Below are positions 23,982 through 32,211 of a stretch of DNA of 34,620 nucleotides, piece by piece. The stretch lies in contig UQUT01000018.1 of assembly GCA_900544285.1 (NCBI GenBank), positions 1-34,620 on the forward strand, written 5' to 3'. The first letter of the stretch is position 1, and the number at the start of each line of letters is the position of its first letter. The DNA is from an uncultured Eubacterium sp. (GTDB lineage: Bacteria; Bacillota; Clostridia; Oscillospirales; CAG-272). The notes below the pieces were generated by a model. It saw only the letters and a list, made by a program, of their open reading frames with translations. It ran no database searches and had not been told where the DNA came from. Position numbers and translations under genes: made by a program.

Positions 23982-23999
23982 TTCAAAGAAAAGTACGGT
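23962..23999. repeat. 38-bp dispersed hairpin repeat, left copy
   Basis: The 38 bases are identical to the reverse complement of 34583-34620. They contain TACTTTTCTTT / AAAGAAAAGTA, an 11-bp stem with a two-base loop. Confidence 0.85.
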
Positions 24000-24001
24000 G
24001 T

Positions 24002-24027
24002 CTTCTTTTCTTCCCGAAGAAAAGAAG
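24002..24027. repeat. Second hairpin next to the dispersed repeat
   Basis: CTTCTTTTCTTC / GAAGAAAAGAAG form a perfect 12-bp stem around CC, three bases after the left 38-bp repeat. A further 7-bp inverted repeat GCGGTAC / GTACCGC lies at 24157-24176. Confidence 0.75.
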
Positions 24028-24230
24028 GGAGGGAGTTTTTATCAAAAAATTGCGCATGTGCTGACTTTTCGCTTCGTTTTTACAAAGTTTATTATGTTTA
24101 CTTTTCTTTTCAAACAAAATGGAGGCATAAAAAAATCCGTGCGTCGCAAATTAAAAGCGGTACGAAAAAGTACCGCATAAACGAATCGGCGGAGCGTTTA
24201 TGAAAAAACATTCCGCCGGAAAGCGGAAAA

Positions 24231-25256
24231 ATGACAAAAAACAAAGCGGCACTGAGGTTGACTGTTTTTTTGACCGCTATAATGATTTTTTCGACGATAA
24301 GCGTCTCAGGCGCAAACCGCGACTCTCTCATTGCCGCGGGAACACCTCTCGGCATCCGTTTCAGGACAGACGGCGTTGTCATAACGGGCGTGCGTCCGAT
24401 AAGCGAAGCCGAGCGTTCTCCCGCGCTTGACGCGGGGCTCCGCAGGGGCGACGTCATAACCCATATAAACGAAACAAAAATTGACGGCGCAGAATCACTG
24501 CAAAACGCAGTCAAAAGCTCAGAAGGAGACGTAACCGTAAAATATCTCCGCGCGGGGCGGGAAATGACGGCGACAGTCTCCCCGATGTCCGATTCCGAAG
24601 GTGAGCGAATGCTCGGTCTTTGGATAAGGGAAAGTGCGTCGGGAATAGGCACTGTGACGTTCATAGACCCTTCGGACGGCACCTTTGCGGGGCTCGGCCA
24701 CGGCATTTGCGACCCTGAAAGCGGCGCTCTCCTCCCGATGGCGGAAGGCACGGCGCAGGACGTCATTCTGACAGGAATAACTGCGGGCAAGCGCGGTTCC
24801 CCCGGCGAGCTTCACGGCTTTTTCTCGGGTAAACAGAGCGGAAAACTGACAGCAAACACGTTTTCGGGTATAACGGGGATATTTTCCTCCGTCCCCGAAG
24901 GACTTGAAAACGAGATATACCCCGTCGGGAAGAAGGACGACGTCCATGAAGGGCAGGCATATATTTTCACCACGGTCGACGGTGAGGGCAGAAAGAAATA
25001 CGAGATAACAATTTCAAAGATAGACACCGGCGGCAGCCAGAAAAATTTCACAGTCACCGTCACAGATCCTGCCCTGCTTGAAAAAACGGGCGGAATAATC
25101 CAGGGAATGTCCGGCAGTCCCATAATTCAGGACGGAAATCTCATCGGCGCGGTGACTCATGTTCTCGTCTCCGACCCCACCTCCGGATACGGAATTCTGA
25201 TAGAAAACATGCTGAGCGCAGGACAGACAGTAACCTTCCTTGACATTGCGGCATAA
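24231..25256 (+). CDS. spoIVB: SpoIVB serine peptidase (S55), sporulation signalling
   Basis: 341 residues, somewhat shorter than Bacillus SpoIVB. An N-terminal membrane/signal segment (LRLTVFLTAIMIFSTISV) is followed by a PDZ domain (GLRRGDVITHINETKIDG, near residues 65-110). The S55 domain holds the catalytic His in FAGLGHGICD and the Ser in QGMSGSPIIQDG, then AVTHVLVSDPTSGYGI. In spore formers SpoIVB is made in the forespore, crosses the inner membrane and cleaves SpoIVFA, releasing activation of sigma-K in the mother cell. The start is uncertain because the ribosome binding site is weak (GGAAAGCGG). Its normal companion recN or spo0A is not adjacent. Confidence 0.93.
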   Translation: MTKNKAALRLTVFLTAIMIFSTISVSGANRDSLIAAGTPLGIRFRTDGVVITGVRPISEAERSPALDAGLRRGDVITHINETKIDGAESLQNAVKSSEGDVTVKYLRAGREMTATVSPMSDSEGERMLGLWIRESASGIGTVTFIDPSDGTFAGLGHGICDPESGALLPMAEGTAQDVILTGITAGKRGSPGELHGFFSGKQSGKLTANTFSGITGIFSSVPEGLENEIYPVGKKDDVHEGQAYIFTTVDGEGRKKYEITISKIDTGGSQKNFTVTVTDPALLEKTGGIIQGMSGSPIIQDGNLIGAVTHVLVSDPTSGYGILIENMLSAGQTVTFLDIAA

Positions 25257-25366
25257 AAATCATAGGTCAAAATCAGGCAAAATAATATATAAATCCGAAT
25301 AAAAGCGCCCATAATGCGCCTTTGCGGCAAAAGGAAAAAAGATAAAACGATTTTCGCCACCCGCAT

Positions 25367-25414
25367 ATCGACACGCATTTCGGGCGTTTTTGTTTTATTA
25401 TATAATTGTATAAT
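25367..25414 (+). promoter_or_regulatory. Possible spoIIE promoter with Spo0A-like box
   Basis: TATAAT at 25409-25414 lies 21 bases before the spoIIE start, and ATCGACA at 25367-25373 differs by one base from the reverse 0A box TTCGACA. Known spoIIE promoters are sigma-A/Spo0A dependent with unusual spacing, so the missing -35 is expected. Confidence 0.35.
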
Positions 25415-25435
25415 AAAGCAAAGGACGTGATTTAT

Positions 25436-27856
25436 TTGCAAAACAGAAAATTCGGAAAGACAGCCGCGCCGCCTATTGAAGAATACGGAAAAAGCAACCT
25501 GCGCAAAGTGCTGATACGTGTTCTGCGGGCTTCGGGAGCCGTTCTTCTGGGACTGCTTCTTTCATCGGCAAAGGGCCCTCTCGATACATATCCGTTTGTC
25601 ATTGCGCTGACGGCTTCCCTTTCATCCGGGACGGGCTTTGCGGCGCTCGGGATAGTTTTGCGGTTTATTTTCGGGGGTGCGGGGATGACCGTTCCCGCGT
25701 TTACATATTCCGCGGCGGCTGTGATGATTGCGGCGGCGCGCTGGCTTTTCTGCCTGCTTTTCATCGGTAAAAAAGAGCTTGCAAAAACAGGCAGACTGAC
25801 CGATGACGTCACAACAAGGGTGCTTTCGGCGTGTATAGCGTCAGTCGGAGGCGCGCTTGTGACGGTGTTTTCCGTCGGCTTTGACACATACAGGCTCATC
25901 GGCGGGATTTTTTCCGCGTGTGCCGCAGGCGCAATGACGTTTCTCTTCGTCTCCCTTTTCGACAGGCGATATTTCTTTCCCGCCGCATATGAGGCGGGAG
26001 GACTGCTGCTTATGGTCGGAGTGACCGTGGCGCTCTCGGAAACCTCGTTCCACTCGCTTTCGCCGGCACTCATCTTCGCCTTCGGCGTGACGCTGTGGTG
26101 CGGATATTGCGGCGGATGGGCAAGAGGCTGTGCCGCGGGACTCATGCTTTCGCTCGCCTGCGGTGGCGGCGGAATTGCGGAGCTTGCCCTTTTCGGACTT
26201 TTTGGCGGACTGTTTTTCCCCGTCAATTGCGTCGCCTCCTCTTCCGCCGCGCTTATAGCGCTCGTGGCCTGCGGTGCAATATCCGGCGGGATTGAAAAGG
26301 TGCTTTTATTTCTTCCGGAGGCACTGATAGGCACGTCGGTCATAACCGTAATGTCAATACTGAAAATAATGCCGCGATATGTGCCGATTGAGGAAAGCTC
26401 TGCCGAAATGCTCTGCCGTGACATCACGGACAAAAAACGCGAGGAGGAAAGAATTATGAAGCTGAAGCTCCTGTCCGGCGCGCTTGCGTCGCTTTCGCAG
26501 GTGATAAAAAACATTTCCGACCGTATGCGCAAGCCGGATGAAACGTCCCTTGCGGGAATGTGCAGGCAGGTGTGGGCGGAGAAATGCGTCGGTTGCCCGA
26601 TGGACTGCCCCTGCAAGAATATGTCCTCCGTCGGCACGGACACACGCCTTGAAAGGTTTGTTTCAAAGCTGATGACGGCGGGAAAGATTCCTCCGTCACG
26701 TCTTGCGGAGCTGACAAGGTGCAAATGCCCGAAAAGCGAGGAGATAATCGAGGAGATAAACCATCGCGCGTCAAAAATGATTGAATATGCGATAAAATTC
26801 GATAAGACAAGCGTTTTCGCCTTCGATTACGGAACGATGTCCCAGCTTATGTCGGACGCTGTTTCCCAGAGCGGCGCGGGATATCCCGTCGACCGCGTCC
26901 TTTCGGACAGGCTCGCAAAGGCGCTCCTCCGCGCGGGAATTTCCGCAGAGAACGTCGTTGTCTGCGGCGACAGAAAAAAATACATAGTGGCGACCGGCAC
27001 CTCCCTTCTTTCCGGCACGATGGGCGCGGACGAGATATGCAAACTATGCGAGGAAATCTGCAGGGTGCGCCTGCTTCCGCCGGAATATACGGTTCAGGGC
27101 GGGTGCGCCGCCATGACGCTTGAAGGCGCAAAGAGTATCGACGTTTCATATGCGGGCAAGCAATCCGAAAAGGACGGCGAACGCGTCTGCGGCGACAGCG
27201 TATCGGTGACAGAGTCTGCCGACGGCTGTTTTTACTGTTTCATCTGCGACGGCATGGGCAGCGGTGAGGCCGCCGCGCTTACGTCACGGGTGTGCCGTGT
27301 GTTCCTTGAAAAGATGCTCGCCTGCGGCAACGACAAGACAACGACCCTTGAAATGCTGAATATGTTCCTCAAAAACCGCGGCGCGGAATGTTTTGCAACT
27401 ATAGACCTGCTTGAAATCGATATGCACACGGGAACCGCTTCATTTATAAAGAGCGGGGCGGCGCCTTCGTATATCGTCCGCGGCGGAAACCTTTTCCGCA
27501 TTGCCTCGGGCACGCTTCCCGTCGGTATTTTATCGGATATTTCCGCAGAGGTGACGGAGTTCGGGCTTGAAAAGGGCGATGTCATTGTTATGGTCAGCGA
27601 CGGCATCTGCGGAGATCCGGAGCTTGACAGCACATGGCTATGCGATTATCTGACAAAGGAAATGACTGACGACCTGGCTCTGACAGCGGAGAAAATCATG
27701 CTTCGGGCAAAGAAGGAAAACAAGCGCTCGGACGACATGACCGTCGAGCTTCTGCGCATTGAAGCTCCCGCGAAAAACGCAATGGACAAAGTCCCTTCCG
27801 TGACGGGTGAGTTTTCGCCTTTCGGCGATGATTTTTCCGTCCAAATCGGAGGATAA
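25436..27856 (+). CDS. spoIIE: SpoIIE serine phosphatase and division protein
   Basis: 806 residues from the TTG behind AAAGGA; an earlier GTG overlaps that site. The first ~310 residues hold about ten membrane helices. A central cytoplasmic region includes a cysteine cluster (CVGCPMDCPC and later CKCP). The C-terminal ~230 residues form a PP2C-type phosphatase with GDSVSV, FICDGMGSGEAA, MVSDGICGD and RSDDMTV as metal sites. SpoIIE dephosphorylates the anti-anti-sigma factor SpoIIAA in the forespore to release sigma-F, and it binds FtsZ during polar division. Placement next to spoIVB brings an early and a late sporulation gene together. All phosphatase aspartates look intact. Confidence 0.95.
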   Translation: MQNRKFGKTAAPPIEEYGKSNLRKVLIRVLRASGAVLLGLLLSSAKGPLDTYPFVIALTASLSSGTGFAALGIVLRFIFGGAGMTVPAFTYSAAAVMIAAARWLFCLLFIGKKELAKTGRLTDDVTTRVLSACIASVGGALVTVFSVGFDTYRLIGGIFSACAAGAMTFLFVSLFDRRYFFPAAYEAGGLLLMVGVTVALSETSFHSLSPALIFAFGVTLWCGYCGGWARGCAAGLMLSLACGGGGIAELALFGLFGGLFFPVNCVASSSAALIALVACGAISGGIEKVLLFLPEALIGTSVITVMSILKIMPRYVPIEESSAEMLCRDITDKKREEERIMKLKLLSGALASLSQVIKNISDRMRKPDETSLAGMCRQVWAEKCVGCPMDCPCKNMSSVGTDTRLERFVSKLMTAGKIPPSRLAELTRCKCPKSEEIIEEINHRASKMIEYAIKFDKTSVFAFDYGTMSQLMSDAVSQSGAGYPVDRVLSDRLAKALLRAGISAENVVVCGDRKKYIVATGTSLLSGTMGADEICKLCEEICRVRLLPPEYTVQGGCAAMTLEGAKSIDVSYAGKQSEKDGERVCGDSVSVTESADGCFYCFICDGMGSGEAAALTSRVCRVFLEKMLACGNDKTTTLEMLNMFLKNRGAECFATIDLLEIDMHTGTASFIKSGAAPSYIVRGGNLFRIASGTLPVGILSDISAEVTEFGLEKGDVIVMVSDGICGDPELDSTWLCDYLTKEMTDDLALTAEKIMLRAKKENKRSDDMTVELLRIEAPAKNAMDKVPSVTGEFSPFGDDFSVQIGG

Positions 27857-27959
27857 CCGTCCAAAAACGAGCTTTTCGGAGAAAAACAGAGGAAAAATCG
27901 GCTTAAATTCCGTTATTTTCGCCTAATTTCGATTTTTTTAAGTTTTTTTCAAAAAAATA

Positions 27960-27988
27960 TTGCATTTTATATATATATCTGCTATAAT
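27960..27988 (+). promoter_or_regulatory. Promoter of the pot operon
   Basis: TTGCAT and TATAAT with a 17-base spacer, about 155 bases before potA. Confidence 0.82.
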
Positions 27989-27994
27989 GCTCTT

Positions 27995-28097
27995 GTGAAT
28001 TTCGGATGGGGTTCCCGTCCGGTCGAAAATAAATTTTTTGATATTGTTCACGGCACTTTTTAATGCACGGAAAATCTCGGTTTTTCGTGCATTTTTT
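27995..28097 (+). promoter_or_regulatory. Structured leader with premature terminator before potA (riboswitch candidate)
   Basis: From the likely start point, GTGAA (27995-27999) pairs with TTCAC (28047-28051) and TTTCG (28000-28004) with CGAAA (28024-28028). GATGGG (28005-28010) pairs with CCCGTC (28014-28019) around a GTT loop. A terminator hairpin, AATGCACGGAAAA / TTTTTCGTGCATT followed by T, comes 11 bases later. This is the form of a transcription-terminating riboswitch or attenuator. I recognise no known class. Confidence 0.55.
28062..28097 (+). terminator. Leader terminator upstream of potA
   Basis: A 13-bp stem with one mismatch and a TCTCGG loop, followed by TTTTTT. It precedes the first gene, so it acts on potABCD expression as an attenuator rather than ending an upstream gene. 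Confidence 0.8.
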
Positions 28098-28141
28098 AGA
28101 TTTGCGAAAGCAAAAATTTATAATTAAAAGTGGGAGCAGAA

Positions 28142-29293
28142 ATGGACCATAATACTAAAATCATCGAGCTGAGAAATGTTTCAAAAAGCTTTGACGGCGA
28201 AACCGTACTCAAAAATCTTTCCCTTGACATTCACGACAAGGAATTTATCACCCTGCTGGGTCCCTCGGGCTGCGGCAAAACGACTACGCTTCGTATAATC
28301 GGCGGCTTTGTTGAACCCGACGAGGGGGACGTATGCTTTATGGGCGCAAGAATAAACGACCTGCCGCCTTATAAACGCAACGTAAACACCGTTTTTCAGA
28401 GATACGCTCTGTTTCCTCATCTGAACGTATTTGAAAACATCGCCTTCGGGCTTCGCGTCCATCGCACACCCGAAAGGGAAATCGTTGAGAGAGTTGAAAA
28501 AATGATAGCTCTCGTAAACCTCAAGGGCTTTGAAAAAAGAAACGTGACGACTCTCTCCGGCGGTCAGCAGCAGAGAGTTGCAATCGCGCGCGCGCTCGTC
28601 AACAATCCGAAGGTTCTCCTTCTGGACGAGCCCCTCGCCGCGCTTGACTTAAAGCTCAGAAAGGATATGCAGAAGGAGCTGAAAAATATCCAGCAGCAGA
28701 CGGGGATAACGTTTATCTACGTCACGCATGACCAGGAGGAAGCACTCTCCATGTCCGATACAATCGTCGTCATGGCGGACGGAGAAATTCAGCAGATAGG
28801 CACCTCCACAGATATATACAACGAGCCGAAAAACGCCTTCGTTGCGGACTTCATCGGCGAGTCGAACATTCTGGACGGCACAATGCTCGATGACCTCAAG
28901 GTCAAATTTTCCGGTCACGTTTTTGAATGTGTCGATAAGGGCTTCGGCAAAAACGTCCCCGTCGACGTTGTCGTTCGTCCGGAGGACGTCGATATCGTTC
29001 CCATTGAAAAGGGTATGCTCAGAGGAACGGTCACGTCGGTCACCTTCAAGGGCGTACACTGGGAGATAATCGTCGACATCGGCGGCTTCAAATGGATGAT
29101 ACAGACGACGGATTATTGCGCTCCGAACGCTGAAATCGGACTTTTTATAGAGCCCGACGCAATTCATATAATGGAAAAATCCGAATATTCGGATATGTAC
29201 GGCGACTACTCATCTTACAGCGAGGAATTCGACGAGCTCTCCGACGCAAGCACAGATGAGGAAGATGACGAAACGGAGGCGGAAGAGGAATGA
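28142..29293 (+). CDS. potA: Spermidine/putrescine-type ABC transporter ATPase
   Basis: 383 residues from the ATG behind GGGAG. Walker A GPSGCGKTT near residue 40, the signature LSGGQQQRVAIARAL, Walker B VLLLDEPLAALD and the switch His in YVTHDQEEAL are intact. A C-terminal TOBE-type domain (DVVVRPEDVDIVP) follows. It powers uptake through the PotB/PotC channel. The last 30 residues are unusually acidic (SDASTDEEDDETEAEEE). The gene overlaps potB by four bases. Substrate is likely a polyamine by family, but other small cations are used by relatives. Confidence 0.93.
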   Translation: MDHNTKIIELRNVSKSFDGETVLKNLSLDIHDKEFITLLGPSGCGKTTTLRIIGGFVEPDEGDVCFMGARINDLPPYKRNVNTVFQRYALFPHLNVFENIAFGLRVHRTPEREIVERVEKMIALVNLKGFEKRNVTTLSGGQQQRVAIARALVNNPKVLLLDEPLAALDLKLRKDMQKELKNIQQQTGITFIYVTHDQEEALSMSDTIVVMADGEIQQIGTSTDIYNEPKNAFVADFIGESNILDGTMLDDLKVKFSGHVFECVDKGFGKNVPVDVVVRPEDVDIVPIEKGMLRGTVTSVTFKGVHWEIIVDIGGFKWMIQTTDYCAPNAEIGLFIEPDAIHIMEKSEYSDMYGDYSSYSEEFDELSDASTDEEDDETEAEEE

Positions 29294-30120
29294 GAAAAAC
29301 ATCGTTTCTTGAAAAATTCGCCGCCGTACCGCACATCGTCTGGATATTGCTCTTCGTCGTCGCTCCGCTGATATTCGTCGCTTACTTTGCGTTCACCGAT
29401 ACTTACGGCAACTTCACCTTTGACAACATCACAATGCTTTCAAGCTATGCGCACATCTTCCTGCTTTCCGTCTGCTTTGCGCTGATAGCGACCGCGATCT
29501 GTATCCTCATCGGATACCCGCTCGCATTCTTCATCTCTCAGCTCAACCCGAAAACACAGAAGGTGCTTGTCATATTGCTTATGTTGCCTATGTGGATAAG
29601 CCTTCTCATAAGAACGTATTCGCTTATGGCAATTCTCGATAACGGCGGACTTCTCAATTCCCTGCTCGAACAGATAGGGCTTGCGAAGGTGAAGATAGTC
29701 GGCACGTCCGGCGCGGTTATCCTCGGCATGGTTTATGACTTTCTTCCTTATATGGTTCTGCCGATATACACAACGCTTTCAAAGCTCGACAAGAGATATT
29801 TTGAAGCGGCGGCAGACCTCGGTTGCAGCGGGACGAAAACGCTTTTCAAGGTTGCTTTCCCGCTCTCCCTCCCCGGCGTTATTTCGGGAATAACAATGGT
29901 TTTTGTCCCTTCGATAAGCACATTCTATATTTCCCAGAAGCTCGGCGGAGGCAGCTTTGACCTCATCGGCGATACTATCGAACGTCATTTCCAGAACAAG
30001 AGCACATATAACATCGGCGCGGCGGTTTCACTCGTAATGATGATACTCATCCTTATCTCCGTTGCGGTTATGAACCGCTTTACGGACGAAAATGAAGGCG
30101 AAGGAGGTATTATTGTATGA
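29290..30120 (+). CDS. potB: ABC transporter permease PotB
   Basis: 276 residues with six predicted membrane helices and the cytoplasmic EAA loop EAAADLGCSGTKTLFKVAFPLSLPG, split here at DLGCSGT, that contacts the ATPase. ATGA overlaps join it to potA before and potC after, so the four pot genes are one translationally coupled unit. It forms one half of the inner-membrane channel. The tail is short and acidic. Confidence 0.93.
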   Translation: MRKTSFLEKFAAVPHIVWILLFVVAPLIFVAYFAFTDTYGNFTFDNITMLSSYAHIFLLSVCFALIATAICILIGYPLAFFISQLNPKTQKVLVILLMLPMWISLLIRTYSLMAILDNGGLLNSLLEQIGLAKVKIVGTSGAVILGMVYDFLPYMVLPIYTTLSKLDKRYFEAAADLGCSGTKTLFKVAFPLSLPGVISGITMVFVPSISTFYISQKLGGGSFDLIGDTIERHFQNKSTYNIGAAVSLVMMILILISVAVMNRFTDENEGEGGIIV

Positions 30121-30932
30121 AAACACTGTCAAGAATATATATACCTCTTATATTTCTCCTGCTCTATGCGCCGATCCTTGTTGTCATAATCTTCTCGTTC
30201 AACAGCGCAGGCTCCCTCAACCATTTCGACGCCTTCTCGCTTCATTGGTATAAAGAGCTTTTCAGTGACGCAACCGCACTCACTGCGCTCAAAAACTCGC
30301 TTTATCTCGCGGTCGCCTCATCTCTTATCGCAACCGTTATAGGCACATTTGCCGCCTTCGGCATAAGCAGAATGAGAAACCGCCATATAAAAACGGCTGT
30401 CATGTCTGTGACGAACGTTCCGATGATGAATCCCGATATAGTTACGGGCGTTTCGATGATGCTGCTCTTCGTTGCGGCAATGTCCGTTCCGTTTATACCG
30501 ATCAAATTCGGCAGAGCGACGATGCTCATCGCGCACACAACCTTCTCTCTGCCCTATGTCATCCTTTCCGTGCTTCCCCGTTTCAAGCAGATAGACCGCT
30601 CGATATGCGACGCGGCGCTCGACCTCGGTTGCACACCCGCACGCACGTTTTTCAGAATAGAGCTTCCGATGGTGCTCCCCGGAATAATTTCGGGACTTAT
30701 GCTCGGCTTTACGCTCTCGCTTGACGACTTCGTAATCAGCCATTTCGTCTCCTCTCCGGACTTTCAGACTCTCCCGCTCTATATCTATAACCAGACGGCG
30801 CACGAGGTCAAATACAGTATGTATGCGCTCTGCTCGCTTATGGTCTTTGCGATACTTATCCTGCTGTTCCTGGTCAACTTTGCAGGCTCTGTCGGAAAGA
30901 AGAAGCCGAAAACGGCAGGAGGTGCAAAATGA
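30117..30932 (+). CDS. potC: ABC transporter permease PotC
   Basis: 271 residues, six membrane helices, with the EAA loop form DAALDLGCTPARTFF and the following ELPMVLPGIISG. It starts inside the potB stop (AAGGAGG lies upstream within potB) and forms the second half of the channel. The short Lys-rich C-terminus (GKKKPKTAGGAK) is in the cytoplasm. The stop codon overlaps the potD start. Confidence 0.93.
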   Translation: MKTLSRIYIPLIFLLLYAPILVVIIFSFNSAGSLNHFDAFSLHWYKELFSDATALTALKNSLYLAVASSLIATVIGTFAAFGISRMRNRHIKTAVMSVTNVPMMNPDIVTGVSMMLLFVAAMSVPFIPIKFGRATMLIAHTTFSLPYVILSVLPRFKQIDRSICDAALDLGCTPARTFFRIELPMVLPGIISGLMLGFTLSLDDFVISHFVSSPDFQTLPLYIYNQTAHEVKYSMYALCSLMVFAILILLFLVNFAGSVGKKKPKTAGGAK

Positions 30933-32197
30933 TGAAAAGAATTATTTCCGTTTTATTTACGGTTCTGCTCCTTGCGACGCCCTTTCTTATGACGTCGTGC
31001 GAGAAGGCAGATGAAGGAGAAGAAGCAGTCTCAGATGAGACGACAACTCTCTATGTCTATAACTGGGGCGAATACATTTCGGACGGCTCGGACGACTCGC
31101 TTGACGTAAACCGCGCGTTCGAGGAATACTGCCGCAAGGTTCTCAAAAAGAACGTAAAGGTCAACTATTCGACGTATTCTTCAAACGAAGACCTCTATGC
31201 AAAGCTCTCAAGCGGCGCCGTCAGCTATGACGTCATAATCCCCTCGGACTATATGGCGGCAAGACTTGCGGCAGAAGATCTCATAATGGACTTTGATCCC
31301 AAGGAAAGCATAGAAAATTATAAATATATCGACGATCGCTTCAAGGGGCTTTATTATGACCCCGATGAAAAGTTTTCCGTTCCTTACACATTCGGCACCG
31401 TCGGCGTGATATATAACACGAAGTACGTCCCCGAAGATGACGAAAATATCGGCAGCTGGGCGCTTATGTGGGACGAGGACTACAAGGGCAACATCCTTCA
31501 GTTCAACAACCCCCGCGACGCCTTCGCAACGGCGCAGTTTTATAATAAAACAAGCATAAACTCCGAAAATCCGGACGACTGGCGTGCCGCGCTCGACCTT
31601 CTTGTCAAACAGAAGAGTATCGTTCAGGGCTACGTCATGGATGAGGTCTTCAACAAGATGAAGGGCGGAAGTGCTGCGATCGCTCCGTATTACGCCGGCG
31701 ACTATTTCACAATGTATAGCGACAACGAGGATCTCGCTTTCTATCATCCCGAAGAAGGGACAAACGTATTTGTTGACGTTATGTGTATTCCCTCAAGCAC
31801 AAAGAATTTTGATCTTGCAAAGGAATATATAAACTTCATGCTGACGGAGGAAATCGCCGTTGCAAATGCGGAATATGTCTGCTATGCCTGGCCCAACACC
31901 CTTGTAAAAGACAATGAAGACTATATCGCTTATATGACAGAGGAAGTCCATCCCGATGCGATATCAATCCTTTATGATTTCGATATGTCGAATATGGAGT
32001 TCTTCTATGACCTTCCCGATGACACGAGATTGCTTATGAATTCCCTCTGGGAGGATCTCAAAATCGAAAGCAACATAGGAGCGGCGATATATATCATCTG
32101 CGCGGTGATAGTCGTCATTCTTGTTGCGATATTCGTCACGCGCTTTGTGATAAAACGCAGAAGAAAATACTATTTCGATAAATATTCAGCAAGCTGA
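30929..32197 (+). CDS. potD: Polyamine-binding protein PotD with extra C-terminal membrane helix
   Basis: 422 residues, with AGGAGG before the ATG. A lipoprotein signal ends at MTSC (Cys24), so the mature protein should be lipid-anchored. The binding domain follows the PotD pattern: LYVYNWGEYIS, VNYSTYSSNEDLYAKL, YDVIIPSDYMAARL, PYTFGTVGVIYN, and a C-terminal EYVCYAWPN. Unlike typical PotD, about 45 further residues include a membrane helix (IYIICAVIVVILVAIFVTRFV) and a basic tail. The protein would thus be held both by lipid and by a C-terminal helix next to the channel. Aromatic and acidic residues typical of polyamine pockets are present, but substrate is an inference. Confidence 0.9.
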   Translation: MMKRIISVLFTVLLLATPFLMTSCEKADEGEEAVSDETTTLYVYNWGEYISDGSDDSLDVNRAFEEYCRKVLKKNVKVNYSTYSSNEDLYAKLSSGAVSYDVIIPSDYMAARLAAEDLIMDFDPKESIENYKYIDDRFKGLYYDPDEKFSVPYTFGTVGVIYNTKYVPEDDENIGSWALMWDEDYKGNILQFNNPRDAFATAQFYNKTSINSENPDDWRAALDLLVKQKSIVQGYVMDEVFNKMKGGSAAIAPYYAGDYFTMYSDNEDLAFYHPEEGTNVFVDVMCIPSSTKNFDLAKEYINFMLTEEIAVANAEYVCYAWPNTLVKDNEDYIAYMTEEVHPDAISILYDFDMSNMEFFYDLPDDTRLLMNSLWEDLKIESNIGAAIYIICAVIVVILVAIFVTRFVIKRRRKYYFDKYSAS

Positions 32198-32211
32198 AAG
32201 GAGATATTGAA

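Noticed and set aside
23836..24180. Lys/Phe-rich open frame of 114 codons between rplA and spoIVB
   Set aside because: It is built from the T-rich direct repeats and hairpins; there is no ribosome binding site, and the composition is that of the repeats.
25432..26724. 430-codon minus-strand frame opposite spoIIE
   Set aside because: It covers the membrane part of spoIIE, is Ser/Pro-rich as expected of an antisense frame, and has no start signal.
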